Position numbers and translations under genes: made by a program. A DNA stretch of 40,184 nucleotides, taken from positions 1-40,184 of the forward strand of contig DSAS01000010.1 in assembly GCA_011046365.1 (NCBI GenBank), written 5' to 3'. How positions within the stretch are numbered: the stretch's first letter is position 1; every line of letters begins with the position of its first letter. This document shows positions 1 to 8,627 of this stretch, piece by piece. The notes under the pieces were generated by a model. That model made no database searches. It had not been told where the DNA came from and saw only the letters and a list, made by a program, of their open reading frames with translations. The DNA is from Fidelibacterota bacterium (GTDB taxonomy: Bacteria > Fidelibacterota > UBA2242).

Positions 1-438
1 AAAGAACTGAACAATCATCTGCAAACGGAATATGAAGCCCGGACAAAAATCGAAAAAGAGTTGATGACCTATCGCGATAATCTGGAGGCATTGATTCGGG
101 AACGTACTTCTGAACTGATGAAAACCAATGAGATGCTAAAAACCGAAATAATGGAACGGAAAGCCATTGACGAAGAACGCAAAAAATTGGTTGATGATCT
201 CCAGGAAGCTCTGAATAATATCAAAACGCTGAAGGGCTTGATTCCCATCTGCGCCTCCTGTAAAAAAATCCGCGACGACCAGGGTTACTGGAACGAACTG
301 GAAATCTACATCGCCAAGAACGCCGATATCGAATTCAGTCACAGCCTCTGTCCCGATTGTCTGCGGAAACATTATCCGGAAGAGTACGAACGGCTGATTC
401 AAAAAGGTAAATTGCACGATTTACCACAAGAGAAATGA
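1..438 (+). CDS. Coiled-coil protein with C-terminal four-Cys zinc-ribbon-like tail (5' partial)
   Basis: The frame is open from base 1 with no convincing start, so this is the 3' end of a longer gene (145 residues visible). The visible part is a charged, heptad-like coiled coil followed by a compact tail with CASCKKIRDDQGYW and, about 30 residues on, SLCPDC; two CxxC pairs suggest a structural zinc site. From memory, this tail occurs at the C-terminus of PAS-containing or receiver-type signalling proteins in several anaerobic lineages; its function is not known to me. The missing N-terminus could carry a sensor or receiver domain. It lies 7 bases before a paralogue with the same tail. The zinc-ribbon call rests on the Cys spacing; the signalling role is inference. 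Confidence 0.7.
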   Translation, partial: KELNNHLQTEYEARTKIEKELMTYRDNLEALIRERTSELMKTNEMLKTEIMERKAIDEERKKLVDDLQEALNNIKTLKGLIPICASCKKIRDDQGYWNELEIYIAKNADIEFSHSLCPDCLRKHYPEEYERLIQKGKLHDLPQEK

Positions 439-445
439 GTTTGGC

Positions 446-1063
446 ATGGATGATACCAGCACTTATGAAAAGATTCTCGACAGCCTGATTCAAGCCGTCC
501 GCAGTGCCGGTGCGAACAATTTCCAGTACGATGCCCATATTTTTGAATTGGCAAAAACAGATAAATATCCTCCATCAATAGCGGATCTGGCGGAGTCTTT
601 TGGCATGATGATCGTGAAAATCGAAGCCCGGGAACTGCGCCTGATGCAGACGATTAGCGAATTGGAAAATGCCCATGCCCGTTTAAAAGAGGAATTGCAG
701 AAAAAAGAGACTGTCACCGCCACCCTCCAAAAAGAGCGTAACCAGCTCGAAGACCAGATTCGTGAGCGCCGCGGTGAGATTGTCAAGTCCAACCACAAAC
801 TGCAGATCGAAATTCTCGCCCGGCGACGGATTGAAGAGGAGCGCGAACGTTTAATCGTAGAATTGACTGAAGCACTGACCCGGATGAAGCAGCTGAAAAA
901 CCTGCTGCCCATCTGCTGCTCCTGTAAAAAAATCCGTGATGACGAAGGCTACTGGACCAATCTGGAATCCTATCTCAGCAAACACAGCAATGCCGAATTC
1001 AGTCACGGCATCTGTCGGGATTGCATGCGCAAACTCTACCCCGAACGCTACGAAAAACTTTAA
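446..1063 (+). CDS. Coiled-coil protein with C-terminal four-Cys zinc-ribbon-like tail, paralogue of the preceding gene
   Basis: This 205-residue protein has a helical N-terminal part (about 1-65), a long charged coiled coil (about 66-150) and a tail with CxxC pairs at C157/C160 and C190/C193. The tail shares the pattern PICxSCKKIRDDxGYW...EFSHxxCxDCxRKxYPExYExL with the gene just upstream, so the two arose by tandem duplication or share a mobile domain. No PAS, receiver, kinase or membrane segment is visible, unlike what I recall for larger proteins carrying this tail. The ATG at 446 follows the previous stop by 7 bases, suggesting co-transcription. The biochemical function is unknown; a scaffold or signalling adaptor role is only inferred from architecture. 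Confidence 0.75.
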   Translation: MDDTSTYEKILDSLIQAVRSAGANNFQYDAHIFELAKTDKYPPSIADLAESFGMMIVKIEARELRLMQTISELENAHARLKEELQKKETVTATLQKERNQLEDQIRERRGEIVKSNHKLQIEILARRRIEEERERLIVELTEALTRMKQLKNLLPICCSCKKIRDDEGYWTNLESYLSKHSNAEFSHGICRDCMRKLYPERYEKL

Positions 1064-1088
1064 GGAAAAATCGGCGGGTAAATTGTCT

Positions 1089-1155
1089 AACCTTCGGAAG
1101 GTCTTTCAGCAGCCGTTTTACCTGTTACTTTTTCCTTAAAAACCTTCCGAAGGTT
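1089..1155. repeat. Inverted repeat with self-complementary arms
   Basis: AACCTTCGGAAGGT at 1089-1102 and its reverse complement inside AACCTTCCGAAGGTT at 1141-1155 form an inverted pair 38 bases apart. Each arm is itself nearly palindromic. It sits in the convergent gap after the zinc-ribbon gene. I saw no further copy in this window. It could be a REP-like intergenic element or part of a complex terminator. Confidence 0.45.
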
Positions 1156-1166
1156 ATCTGAATCCT

Positions 1167-1202
1167 AAAAGAAGGGGTACAAAATCTTGCACCCCTTCTT
1201 TT
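1167..1202. terminator. Bidirectional rho-independent terminator
   Basis: AAAAGAAGGGGT (1167-1178) pairs perfectly with ACCCCTTCTTTT (1191-1202) across a 12-base loop. The stem has an A-run on one side and a T-run on the other, so it can end transcription from both the zinc-ribbon gene (+) and nifJ (-). Confidence 0.8.
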
Positions 1203-1237
1203 AACATTAACCGGTTGTTCACCAGAGCATCGGCTTT

Positions 1238-4200
1238 TTACTGTTCTGCCAGCTTCAGATACTGTTCGTAGCGTTCATCAACGATTATTTGCTGCTCTTT
1301 CCAGTATTTTTTAGCATTCTCCGGAAAACTGAGTTTCAGCGAGGTATAGCGTTTCTCGCCTTTTAGAAACTCCTCAACCGGCAGCGATGGTTTTTTCGAA
1401 TCCAGTGTCAACGGATTCTTGCCTTCCGCCTTGAGAGCCGGATTGTAGCGATAGAGTAGCCAGTAACCGGTATCCACCGCTTTCTTTTCTTCCGGCTGGG
1501 TCATCTGCATATCGCAGCCGTGATTGATACAGGGTGCATAGGCGATGATAATCGCCGGACCGTCGTAGTCTTCAGCCTCCTTGACCGCTTTGATAAACTG
1601 ATTCTTATTGGCACCCATTGCCACAGAGGCGACATACACATATCCGTAACTCATCAGCATCATACCCAGGTCTTTTTTCTTGGTAGTTTTTCCGGCTTCG
1701 GCAAAACGCGCCACCGAGCCCAGCGGTGTCGCCTTGGACGCCTGCCCGCCGGTATTGGAATAGACTTCTGTATCCAGAACCAGGATATTGACATTCCGGT
1801 TGGACGCCATGACATGATCCAGACCACCATAGCCGATATCATATGCCCAGCCGTCACCCCCGAATGCCCAAACACTCTTGGGCACAATATAACTCTGGAG
1901 TTCTATGATCTTTTTCAGGACCACCTGCTTTTCGCCACTGGCTTTTTTAACCAGTTCCGGCAGTACCACCTGAATTTTTTTCGAGACCACTTTAATCTCA
2001 TCCTCTTTGGTATCCCAGATTTCAAAAGCCTCCTTAATCAGACTTTTCAGCTTGGCGTCAATGTCCATCTCAAGGGCTTTTTCCATAGCGCTGCGCAGTT
2101 GTCTCCGGTTGGAATCCACCGCTAATCGCATGCCGTAGCCGTATTCGGCATTGTCCTCAAACAGTGAATTTGCCCAGCTTGGACCGTGACCGTCTTTATT
2201 TTTTGCATAGGGAATTGTTGGAAAGGTACCACCCCAGATGGAAGAACAGCCGGTGGCATTGGCAATTATCATCCGGTCGCCGTAGAGCTGCGTGATTAAT
2301 TTGACATAAGGTGTTTCACCGCAACCGGCACAGGCGCCGGAAAACTCCAGCAGCGGCTGCTTGAACTGACTGCCCTTGACCGATTCGAGTTTCACTGCCT
2401 TACTGAGTACATCCGAAGGCAGGGCATCAAAATAGAGTGCAAAATCGGATTCGCCGGCGTCGCGCTCTTCCTGAATTGGCTTGGCAACAAGCGCCTCTTT
2501 CGGACACTCATTGACACAGTTCATGCAACCCTGACAGTCTTCAATGTAGACCTGGATTTTGTATTTCATTCCGGCATCTTTGCCGATGGCGTCCAGCGTC
2601 TCAAAACTTTCCGGTGCATCCTTCAGGTCTTTGGGATCAATCAGCTTCGCCCGGATCGCCGCGTGCGGACAGACAAAGGAGCACTGGTTACACTGAATAC
2701 AATTCTCCTTGATCCAATGCGGTACAAAGGGCGCTACGCCGCGCTTTTCCAGTTTCGCCGTACCAGTCTGAACATACCCATCCAGCGGCATTGCCGAAAC
2801 CGGAATTTCGTCGCCTTTTTCACGCATGGTTTTCTCAATAACATTTTTTACAAAGTCATCGGCATCCGCAGGTACCAGTTGCTTTTCCGGAGCATGTTTT
2901 TTCGGCAGCTGCGCCGGTACCCCGACCTCTACCAGGGCTTCGTCGGTGGCATCCACCGCTTTCCAGTTCATTTCCACAATTTCATGCCCTTTGGCGCCAT
3001 AGGTTTTTTCAATCGCGTCTTTGATGAGTTTGATAGCCCGATCTTTTTCCAGTACGCCGGAGATGATAAAAAACGCCGCCATCATAACCGTATTGATACG
3101 ATTTCCCAGACCGACAGTATTGGCAATTTCCAGAGCATTGATATTATAAAAACGGAGTTTCTTCTCAATAATCGTTTTCTGCATTGCCTGCGGCAGGTTT
3201 TCAAACACCTCCTCTTTGCTCCAGACTGAGTTCAGGAGAAAGACACCTTTCTCTTTAATGCCTTCCAGTACATCATATCGGTCAATAAACGCCTGGTTGT
3301 GGCAGGCAATAAAATCAACATTCTCGGTTACCAGATATTCGGACTTAATCGGATGTTTCCCGAAGCGCAGGTGGCTGCGGGTCGTGCCGCCAGACTTTTT
3401 GGAATCATACTGAAAATAGCCCTGAGCGTACATATCGGTATTGTCACCGATGATCTTGATGGAGTTCTTATTGGCGCCGACCGTTCCGTCGGAACCAAGC
3501 CCCCAGAATTTGCAGGAGATCGTCCCTTCAGGAATCGTATTTATCTCCTCTTTGATTTTCAGAGAGGTATGCGTCACATCATCATTAATTCCGACTGTAA
3601 ATCCATGAGTTGCGGCTCCGTCAAGATGATCGTAAACCGCTTTCACCATAGAGGGTGTAAATTCTTTCGAGGACAATCCATACCGTCCGCCGACGATTTT
3701 CAAACCCGCACCCGCCAATGCGACAACCACATCCAAGTAGAGCGGTTCGCCAATGGAACCGGGTTCCTTGGTACGATCAAGCACAGCGATTTTCTTTACA
3801 CTTTTGGGGATTGCTTTGACAAAATGCTCAACAGAGAAAGGGCGATAGAGGTGGACTTTGATCAGCCCCACCTTCTCACCTTTCTTATTCAAATAATCAA
3901 CCGTTTCTTCCACGGTCTCGGCGCCACTACCCATAATGACGATAATCTTCTCCGCGTCGGGAGCACCGAAATAGTCGAACAGATGATACTGCCGACCAAC
4001 CTTCTTTGCCAGCGCATCCATGTATTCCTGGACGATTGCCGGAGCATCGAGATAATACTGGTTGACGGTTTCACGACCCTGGAAATAGGTGTCCGGTCCC
4101 TCCTGTCCGACTTTCAGCAGCGGTTTTTCCGGATTCATCGCCCGGGCGCGAAACTCTTCCACATACTTCATATCCAGCATTTCGCCCATCGTCGCATAAT

Positions 4201-4759
4201 CAATTTCATAAATTTTCTGGATTTCATGGGAATTTCGGAAACCATCGAAAAAATTCAGAAAGGGGATCTTGGCTTTCAGAGTTGCAAGGTGGGAAACCAC
4301 GCCCAGGTCCATGATTTCCTGAATGGAACTCAGCGCCATCAATGCCCAGCCGGTATTGCGCGCCGACATTACATCCGAATGGTCGCCGAAAATCGAGAGC
4401 GATTGACAAGCCAGCGAGCGTGCCGAAACATGAAAAACCGCCGGTAGCATTTCGCCGGCAATCTTATGCATATTCGGCAGCATCAGCATCAATCCCTGGG
4501 ATGCGGTAAAGGTGGTGGTCATGGCACCCGCCGACAGGGCACCGTGCACAGCTCCCGAGGCACCGCCTTCGGATTGCAATTCCACAACATCAACCTTTTG
4601 ACCGAAAATGTTTTTGAGACCTTTGGCAGCCCAGGCATCCGCCATCTCACCCATTCCCGAGGATGGGGTAATCGGGTAAATCGCTGCAACTTCACTAAAA
4701 GCATAGGCAACGTGCGTCGCGGCAGTGTTCCCGTCCATACTTTTCATTTTTTGAGCCAT
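1238..4759 (-). CDS. nifJ: Pyruvate:ferredoxin (flavodoxin) oxidoreductase, single-chain
   Basis: PFOR oxidises pyruvate with CoA to acetyl-CoA and CO2, passing electrons to ferredoxin or flavodoxin in the cytoplasm. All domains of the homodimeric enzyme are visible in order: pyrimidine-binding domain I with YPITPSS near residue 28, domains II and III, a 2[4Fe-4S] ferredoxin domain with CxxCxxCxxxCP clusters at about 687-697 and 742-752, and the TPP domain with CAGCGE and GGDGWAYDIG followed by DTEVYSNTGGQ. At 1173 residues it is full length. I chose the ATG at 4759 because GGAGA lies 7 bases before it; an in-frame ATG at 4771 has no comparable site. It follows pfk after 214 bases and probably has its own promoter. 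It feeds acetyl-CoA to fermentative routes such as the nearby buk-ptb pair. Confidence 0.96.
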   Translation of the reverse strand: MAQKMKSMDGNTAATHVAYAFSEVAAIYPITPSSGMGEMADAWAAKGLKNIFGQKVDVVELQSEGGASGAVHGALSAGAMTTTFTASQGLMLMLPNMHKIAGEMLPAVFHVSARSLACQSLSIFGDHSDVMSARNTGWALMALSSIQEIMDLGVVSHLATLKAKIPFLNFFDGFRNSHEIQKIYEIDYATMGEMLDMKYVEEFRARAMNPEKPLLKVGQEGPDTYFQGRETVNQYYLDAPAIVQEYMDALAKKVGRQYHLFDYFGAPDAEKIIVIMGSGAETVEETVDYLNKKGEKVGLIKVHLYRPFSVEHFVKAIPKSVKKIAVLDRTKEPGSIGEPLYLDVVVALAGAGLKIVGGRYGLSSKEFTPSMVKAVYDHLDGAATHGFTVGINDDVTHTSLKIKEEINTIPEGTISCKFWGLGSDGTVGANKNSIKIIGDNTDMYAQGYFQYDSKKSGGTTRSHLRFGKHPIKSEYLVTENVDFIACHNQAFIDRYDVLEGIKEKGVFLLNSVWSKEEVFENLPQAMQKTIIEKKLRFYNINALEIANTVGLGNRINTVMMAAFFIISGVLEKDRAIKLIKDAIEKTYGAKGHEIVEMNWKAVDATDEALVEVGVPAQLPKKHAPEKQLVPADADDFVKNVIEKTMREKGDEIPVSAMPLDGYVQTGTAKLEKRGVAPFVPHWIKENCIQCNQCSFVCPHAAIRAKLIDPKDLKDAPESFETLDAIGKDAGMKYKIQVYIEDCQGCMNCVNECPKEALVAKPIQEERDAGESDFALYFDALPSDVLSKAVKLESVKGSQFKQPLLEFSGACAGCGETPYVKLITQLYGDRMIIANATGCSSIWGGTFPTIPYAKNKDGHGPSWANSLFEDNAEYGYGMRLAVDSNRRQLRSAMEKALEMDIDAKLKSLIKEAFEIWDTKEDEIKVVSKKIQVVLPELVKKASGEKQVVLKKIIELQSYIVPKSVWAFGGDGWAYDIGYGGLDHVMASNRNVNILVLDTEVYSNTGGQASKATPLGSVARFAEAGKTTKKKDLGMMLMSYGYVYVASVAMGANKNQFIKAVKEAEDYDGPAIIIAYAPCINHGCDMQMTQPEEKKAVDTGYWLLYRYNPALKAEGKNPLTLDSKKPSLPVEEFLKGEKRYTSLKLSFPENAKKYWKEQQIIVDERYEQYLKLAEQ

Positions 4760-4973
4760 GATTTTCTCCATGTATATAATTATTTACTTCGCTTTTGGGC
4801 TACAGAATGCCAAGAAATGATAACCTTCATCTCAAGCATCGTTTTTCTCTGCATAACTTTATCTGAGAAACAGCCACATTCCGAATTAAAACTTACGATT
4901 TTCATAGGGGAAAAACAAATCCCGCATCCGCAATCAGCGGTTCGAAAAAGCTGTATACCGAAATAAATGTGGT

Positions 4974-6200
4974 TCAAAACCATTCTAATATCTTATTAAA
5001 ATCGTAATTTTCCGGATCCGGCACATATGCCCTGGCGGATTCGTAATCTTTTTCTGTTATATATTGCAAAATATTTTGAACAACCGACCGGGATTTCTGA
5101 CTTTCGATGTCCACCAGCCGCGGCGGAATTTTACCATCAGCGTCTTCCAAATCATTCAGGAAAAGCGGCGCTGCGTCACCGGCATTGTTCACATAGACCA
5201 TACAGCCGCTGGCGCCCTCTTTGAAAAGTTTATAGACACCGTTGCCCAAAAGTGTACAATAAACAAGATCGTACCCGACGGGACTCACACAGCGTACTTC
5301 ATAGCCCAGCTCAATCGGTCGGGATTTAATGTTCAATCCGATCTTTTTATATTTAATATTCAGCAGGTCATTAAAAAGCTGAGCTTTGGAAATCTTGCCC
5401 AGCTCCGGATGCCCGTGATCGTCATAGGTAAAATTGATTCCCGACTTTTTGATTTCATCATCACTGAGAGCATGAAAAACGCCTTCCGAAATGATTGCGA
5501 CACCATAATTGACACCCATGATTTTACGTTTTATCATCGCAGAAATCACCAGATTGACAATGCGCTCGATGGTTATTTCAGTCTTATTGAACATCTCCGG
5601 AATGACGATCATCGGCAGATGGCAGGCGGAACCGACACCGAACGCCAGATGCCCGGCTGAACGTCCCATCGCAGCAATCACAAACCAGTTTTCGCTGGTG
5701 CGGGCATCCTCATAAATCGTGGATGCAATTTTCGCGCCGGCATCTTCCGCCGTGGTATAACCGAATGTCGGGGAGTGGTTGGGCAGCGGCAGATCGTTAT
5801 CAATCGTCTTAGGTACATGAATATTGGCGATGGGATAGCCCTTTTCCCGGAGAAATTTCGCCACCCGGTTGGCTGTGGACGCGGTATCGTCACCACCGAT
5901 TGTGACCAGCAATTCAATATTGTGCTCTTTGAATAGTGCCAGGTTGAAATTTTTCGCAAAGTCATCATCGGTCGGTTTGAAGCGGCTCATTTTGAGGTAG
6001 GAACCACCACGATTGAAAATGCTGTCGGCTTTTAAAAAGTCCAGCTCCTCAATCCGGGCATTTTCACGAAACAGACCGGTATAGCCGTGATGCAATCCGA
6101 TGACTTTCATACCGTTCCGGACAAAGGATTTGGTGATTGAGGCGACTACGGTATTGATGCCGGGCGCCGGTCCTCCTCCACAGAGTATTGCAACTGACAT
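4974..6200 (-). CDS. pfp: 6-phosphofructokinase, probably pyrophosphate-dependent
   Basis: This interconverts fructose 6-phosphate and fructose 1,6-bisphosphate. The fold signature is clear: GGGPAPG at the N-terminus, a GGDDT loop at 102-106, PKTIDND at 130-136 and MGRSAGHLA at 178-186. ATP-dependent enzymes have GGDGS and PGTIDND; Asp and Lys at the two discriminating positions are the established signature of pyrophosphate-dependent PFK. The reaction would then be reversible and serve both glycolysis and gluconeogenesis. Its 408 residues are within the PPi-type range. AAGGAGATAAC lies directly before the ATG at 6200. Upstream is a promoter-like TTGAAA-17-TAACTT overlapped by an inverted repeat. 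The phosphate-donor call is from residues, not measured. Confidence 0.9.
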   Translation of the reverse strand: MSVAILCGGGPAPGINTVVASITKSFVRNGMKVIGLHHGYTGLFRENARIEELDFLKADSIFNRGGSYLKMSRFKPTDDDFAKNFNLALFKEHNIELLVTIGGDDTASTANRVAKFLREKGYPIANIHVPKTIDNDLPLPNHSPTFGYTTAEDAGAKIASTIYEDARTSENWFVIAAMGRSAGHLAFGVGSACHLPMIVIPEMFNKTEITIERIVNLVISAMIKRKIMGVNYGVAIISEGVFHALSDDEIKKSGINFTYDDHGHPELGKISKAQLFNDLLNIKYKKIGLNIKSRPIELGYEVRCVSPVGYDLVYCTLLGNGVYKLFKEGASGCMVYVNNAGDAAPLFLNDLEDADGKIPPRLVDIESQKSRSVVQNILQYITEKDYESARAYVPDPENYDFNKILEWF

Positions 6201-6240
6201 GTTATCTCCTTTTATTCATAGTCTTTCATTATGCGCTCCG

Positions 6241-6274
6241 AAGTTAATCAATCGGTGATCAAATTTCAATTTGA
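6241..6274 (-). promoter_or_regulatory. Candidate pfk promoter with inverted repeat over the -35
   Basis: On the minus strand TTGAAA (6264-6269) and TAACTT (6241-6246) are 17 bases apart, upstream of pfk. TCAAATT-TC-AATTTGA (6259-6274), a 7-base inverted repeat, covers the -35 box, where a repressor could block polymerase. No specific regulator is recognised. Confidence 0.35.
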
Positions 6275-6370
6275 AAAGCACCGAAAATGATGCAATAAAG
6301 ACGCCCTGATCACATATGTTTTTTATCCCACTGCCTTAAGGTGGTATGTGACGATATAATCTGTCAGGAA

Positions 6371-6384
6371 GAATCACGTGATTC
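6371..6384. promoter_or_regulatory. Perfect 14-bp palindrome, possible operator
   Basis: GAATCACGTGATTC is a perfect palindrome in the gap between the ptb stop and the pfk start. The symmetry suits a dimeric regulator, but it lies about 170 bases upstream of pfk and only 46 bases after ptb, so its target is unclear. Confidence 0.3.
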
Positions 6385-6429
6385 AGTACACACCGCTTGC
6401 TTCGACAGTCATTCGATTAGTGATTACAA

Positions 6430-7332
6430 TTAATCGGCAACCAGGATCGCCAGAATCACAGAGTTGAATTTTTCTTCCGGCTTATCGGAGCGGGAAAGTA
6501 GAATAATCGGCACTTTTGCACCAATGACCAAGCCGCCCACTTTGGCATTGGCAAGGTACATGAGCAGCTTGATAATGGCATTCCCGCTGGTGATGTTGGG
6601 AACCAGAATGACATCGGTGTCTCCGGCAATCCGGCTCGCAATCCCCTTTTTGCGGGCGGCGTCGGCGGAAAGAGCTACATCCATCGCCATCGGTCCTTCC
6701 AGAATAATATCTCCAAACTCACCGGCTTCGGCACCTTTTTGCAATTCTGCCGCATCCACAGTTTCCTGAATCTTCGGATTGACCTTTTCAATCGGACCAA
6801 GGGCACAGACTTTCGGCTGCTCAATCTCTAATTTGCGGCAAACCGCGATCATATTGTTCAGGATCGCCTTCTTGGCTTGGAGATCGGGGGTGATGGTGAT
6901 ACCGCCGTCGCCGGTGATCAGCATTTTCGGATAGGTTGGAATCTCCGCGACCGCCACGTGACTCAGGATGCTGCCGGTCTGCAAGCCGGTGTCCCGGTCG
7001 AGAACAGCTTTCATCAGAATCGGCGTCGAGATATGCCCTTTCATCAGAATATCGGCTTTACCGCTGCGTATCTGTTCCACCGCCCGAAAGGCAATTTCCT
7101 GTTCATTAACGGCAGGCACTATCATTTCATCATTGACAATGTAATCTACCTTTTCGGCAATGGCTTTGATTCGATTGGAATCACCGACCAAAATGGCATG
7201 CGCAAGACCTTTTTCGTCAATGACTTTGATGGCTTCCAGGACACTGGGATCGTCAGCCATGGCAATTGATATGCTCTTGCGGCGTTTATTCGCCTGAACC
7301 GCCGCTAAGATTTCCGCATAGCTCTTAATCAT
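6430..7332 (-). CDS. ptb: Phosphate butyryltransferase
   Basis: Ptb converts butyryl-CoA (or a branched short-chain acyl-CoA) and phosphate to the acyl phosphate that butyrate kinase uses to make ATP. The 300-residue protein has the phosphotransacetylase-type fold with KGHISTPILMKAVLD near residue 99, the ITGDGGITITPD block, EKVNPKIQETVDA and a C-terminal GDTDVILVPNITSGNAI segment, all typical of Ptb rather than Pta. AAGGAGATAT precedes the ATG. It begins 12 bases after the buk stop, so buk-ptb is a two-gene operon. Substrate could be butyryl-, isobutyryl- or isovaleryl-CoA; sequence alone does not decide. Confidence 0.9.
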   Translation of the reverse strand: MIKSYAEILAAVQANKRRKSISIAMADDPSVLEAIKVIDEKGLAHAILVGDSNRIKAIAEKVDYIVNDEMIVPAVNEQEIAFRAVEQIRSGKADILMKGHISTPILMKAVLDRDTGLQTGSILSHVAVAEIPTYPKMLITGDGGITITPDLQAKKAILNNMIAVCRKLEIEQPKVCALGPIEKVNPKIQETVDAAELQKGAEAGEFGDIILEGPMAMDVALSADAARKKGIASRIAGDTDVILVPNITSGNAIIKLLMYLANAKVGGLVIGAKVPIILLSRSDKPEEKFNSVILAILVAD

Positions 7333-7344
7333 TGCATATCTCCT

Positions 7345-8430
7345 TCATTCTTCGGATTCACTGACATAGGTCTGAATTGCCTGTTCGCCGTCAATTGCCC
7401 GGAAGCCACCGGCTGCCAGAGATTCCAGTTCGTTTTCGCCGGGGTACACCGCAATGTCAGCGATAAACCGGACCCGTTCGGCGATATCGTTGACCACTCT
7501 TTCGGAATAGGCTATTCCGCCGGTAATGATAATGCCATCCAGCCGACCACCAAGTACTGTCGCCATTGCCCCGATTTCCTTTGCCACCTGATAAATCATC
7601 GCGCGATAGACCAGCGCCGCTTCTTCATCACCATCGTCAATTCGCGTTAGTACTTCGCGGACATCGCCGGTATCGAGATAACCTTTCAAGCCGCTGTTTT
7701 TAGTCAACTTTCGATATAAATCCTTAAACGAGTAAGAACCACTCATAGCCATTTTAATCAGCGGCTCCAGAGGCAGTGCGCCGGCTCGTTCGGGCGAGAA
7801 AGGTCCCATCCCCATCAGGGCGTCGTTGCAATCAATAATTTTACCCCGGTCAGCAACTGCAACAGTTATGCCGCCGCCCAGATGAGCAACAACAAAACGC
7901 GTCTTCTCAATCGGTTTGCCTTGCCGAGCCGCCTCCCTGCGCACACAGGCATTAACATTGAGAGCATGCAGACGGCTTTTTCGCTCAATCTCCGGCACGC
8001 CAGAGATGCGCGCTTCGGGAATCATTTCATCCACCGTCACCGGATCAACCACAAAGGCGGGTACATTATATTCGGTGGCAATATCATGGGCAATTGAAGC
8101 GCCCAGGTTGCTGGCATGCGTGGCATATTTACAATTGATGGTGTCATCCATCAGATCATCGTTGACCATATAAACTCCACCTTTAATTGGTTTGACCAGC
8201 CCGCCGCGACCGACAACGGCAACCAATTTATACCCCGGCAACCAGGGTTTAAAGGTTTTCCGGATAATGTCAACCCGCAGGGGCAGCTGCTCGGACATGG
8301 ACATCATATTACAGATTTCCGTACCCGCGTGATCAATTTTCTCGACTTTAATCGGCCCTTCACGGTTATAGAGCGCCAGTTTAGTGGAGGTGGAACCGGG
8401 ATTGATTGCAAGGACGACTTCATTATCCAT
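7345..8430 (-). CDS. buk: Butyrate kinase
   Basis: Buk transfers phosphate from butyryl phosphate to ADP, giving butyrate and ATP. The ASKHA-fold motifs are present: INPGSTSTK at the N-terminus, VVAHLGGGITVAV in the middle and IITGGIAYSE near the C-terminus. The 361 residues match the family. AGGAA lies about 8 bases before the ATG at 8430. As first gene of buk-ptb, its promoter should lie in the 197-base divergent region shared with lpxH, where I saw no strong box for it. A role in branched-chain 2-oxo acid degradation is an alternative to saccharolytic butyrate formation. Confidence 0.92.
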   Translation of the reverse strand: MDNEVVLAINPGSTSTKLALYNREGPIKVEKIDHAGTEICNMMSMSEQLPLRVDIIRKTFKPWLPGYKLVAVVGRGGLVKPIKGGVYMVNDDLMDDTINCKYATHASNLGASIAHDIATEYNVPAFVVDPVTVDEMIPEARISGVPEIERKSRLHALNVNACVRREAARQGKPIEKTRFVVAHLGGGITVAVADRGKIIDCNDALMGMGPFSPERAGALPLEPLIKMAMSGSYSFKDLYRKLTKNSGLKGYLDTGDVREVLTRIDDGDEEAALVYRAMIYQVAKEIGAMATVLGGRLDGIIITGGIAYSERVVNDIAERVRFIADIAVYPGENELESLAAGGFRAIDGEQAIQTYVSESEE

Positions 8431-8627
8431 CAGATGTTTCCTAAATATTTCACAGAGCTTTCTTTACAAAAGTAGTGCCACGGTGATTTGCCTCAATAGA
8501 AGCCAATTTTTCGAACGGGCTAAAATTCTATTTTTTCCAAGATAGAATAACCGATTCCCAAATTCAGCAAATTCTACTAATATTTGTACTTTGCCCTTAA
8601 TTGACAAAATATTAAATTGCGGCTCAG

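Noticed and set aside
3299-4447. Long open frame (382 codons) on the plus strand opposite nifJ
   Set aside because: It lies entirely inside the strongly conserved PFOR gene, its product is rich in His, Arg and Phe with no family pattern, and no ribosome site precedes it. It is a by-product of codon use.
4780-4983. 67-codon Cys-containing open frame between pfk and nifJ (minus)
   Set aside because: It overlaps the pfk stop, lacks a ribosome site and has no recognisable pattern. It could be a small protein, but evidence is too weak to list.
6301-6350. CCTTAAGG palindrome with CCAC/GTGG flanks as a ptb terminator
   Set aside because: The stem is short and no T-run follows on the relevant strand.
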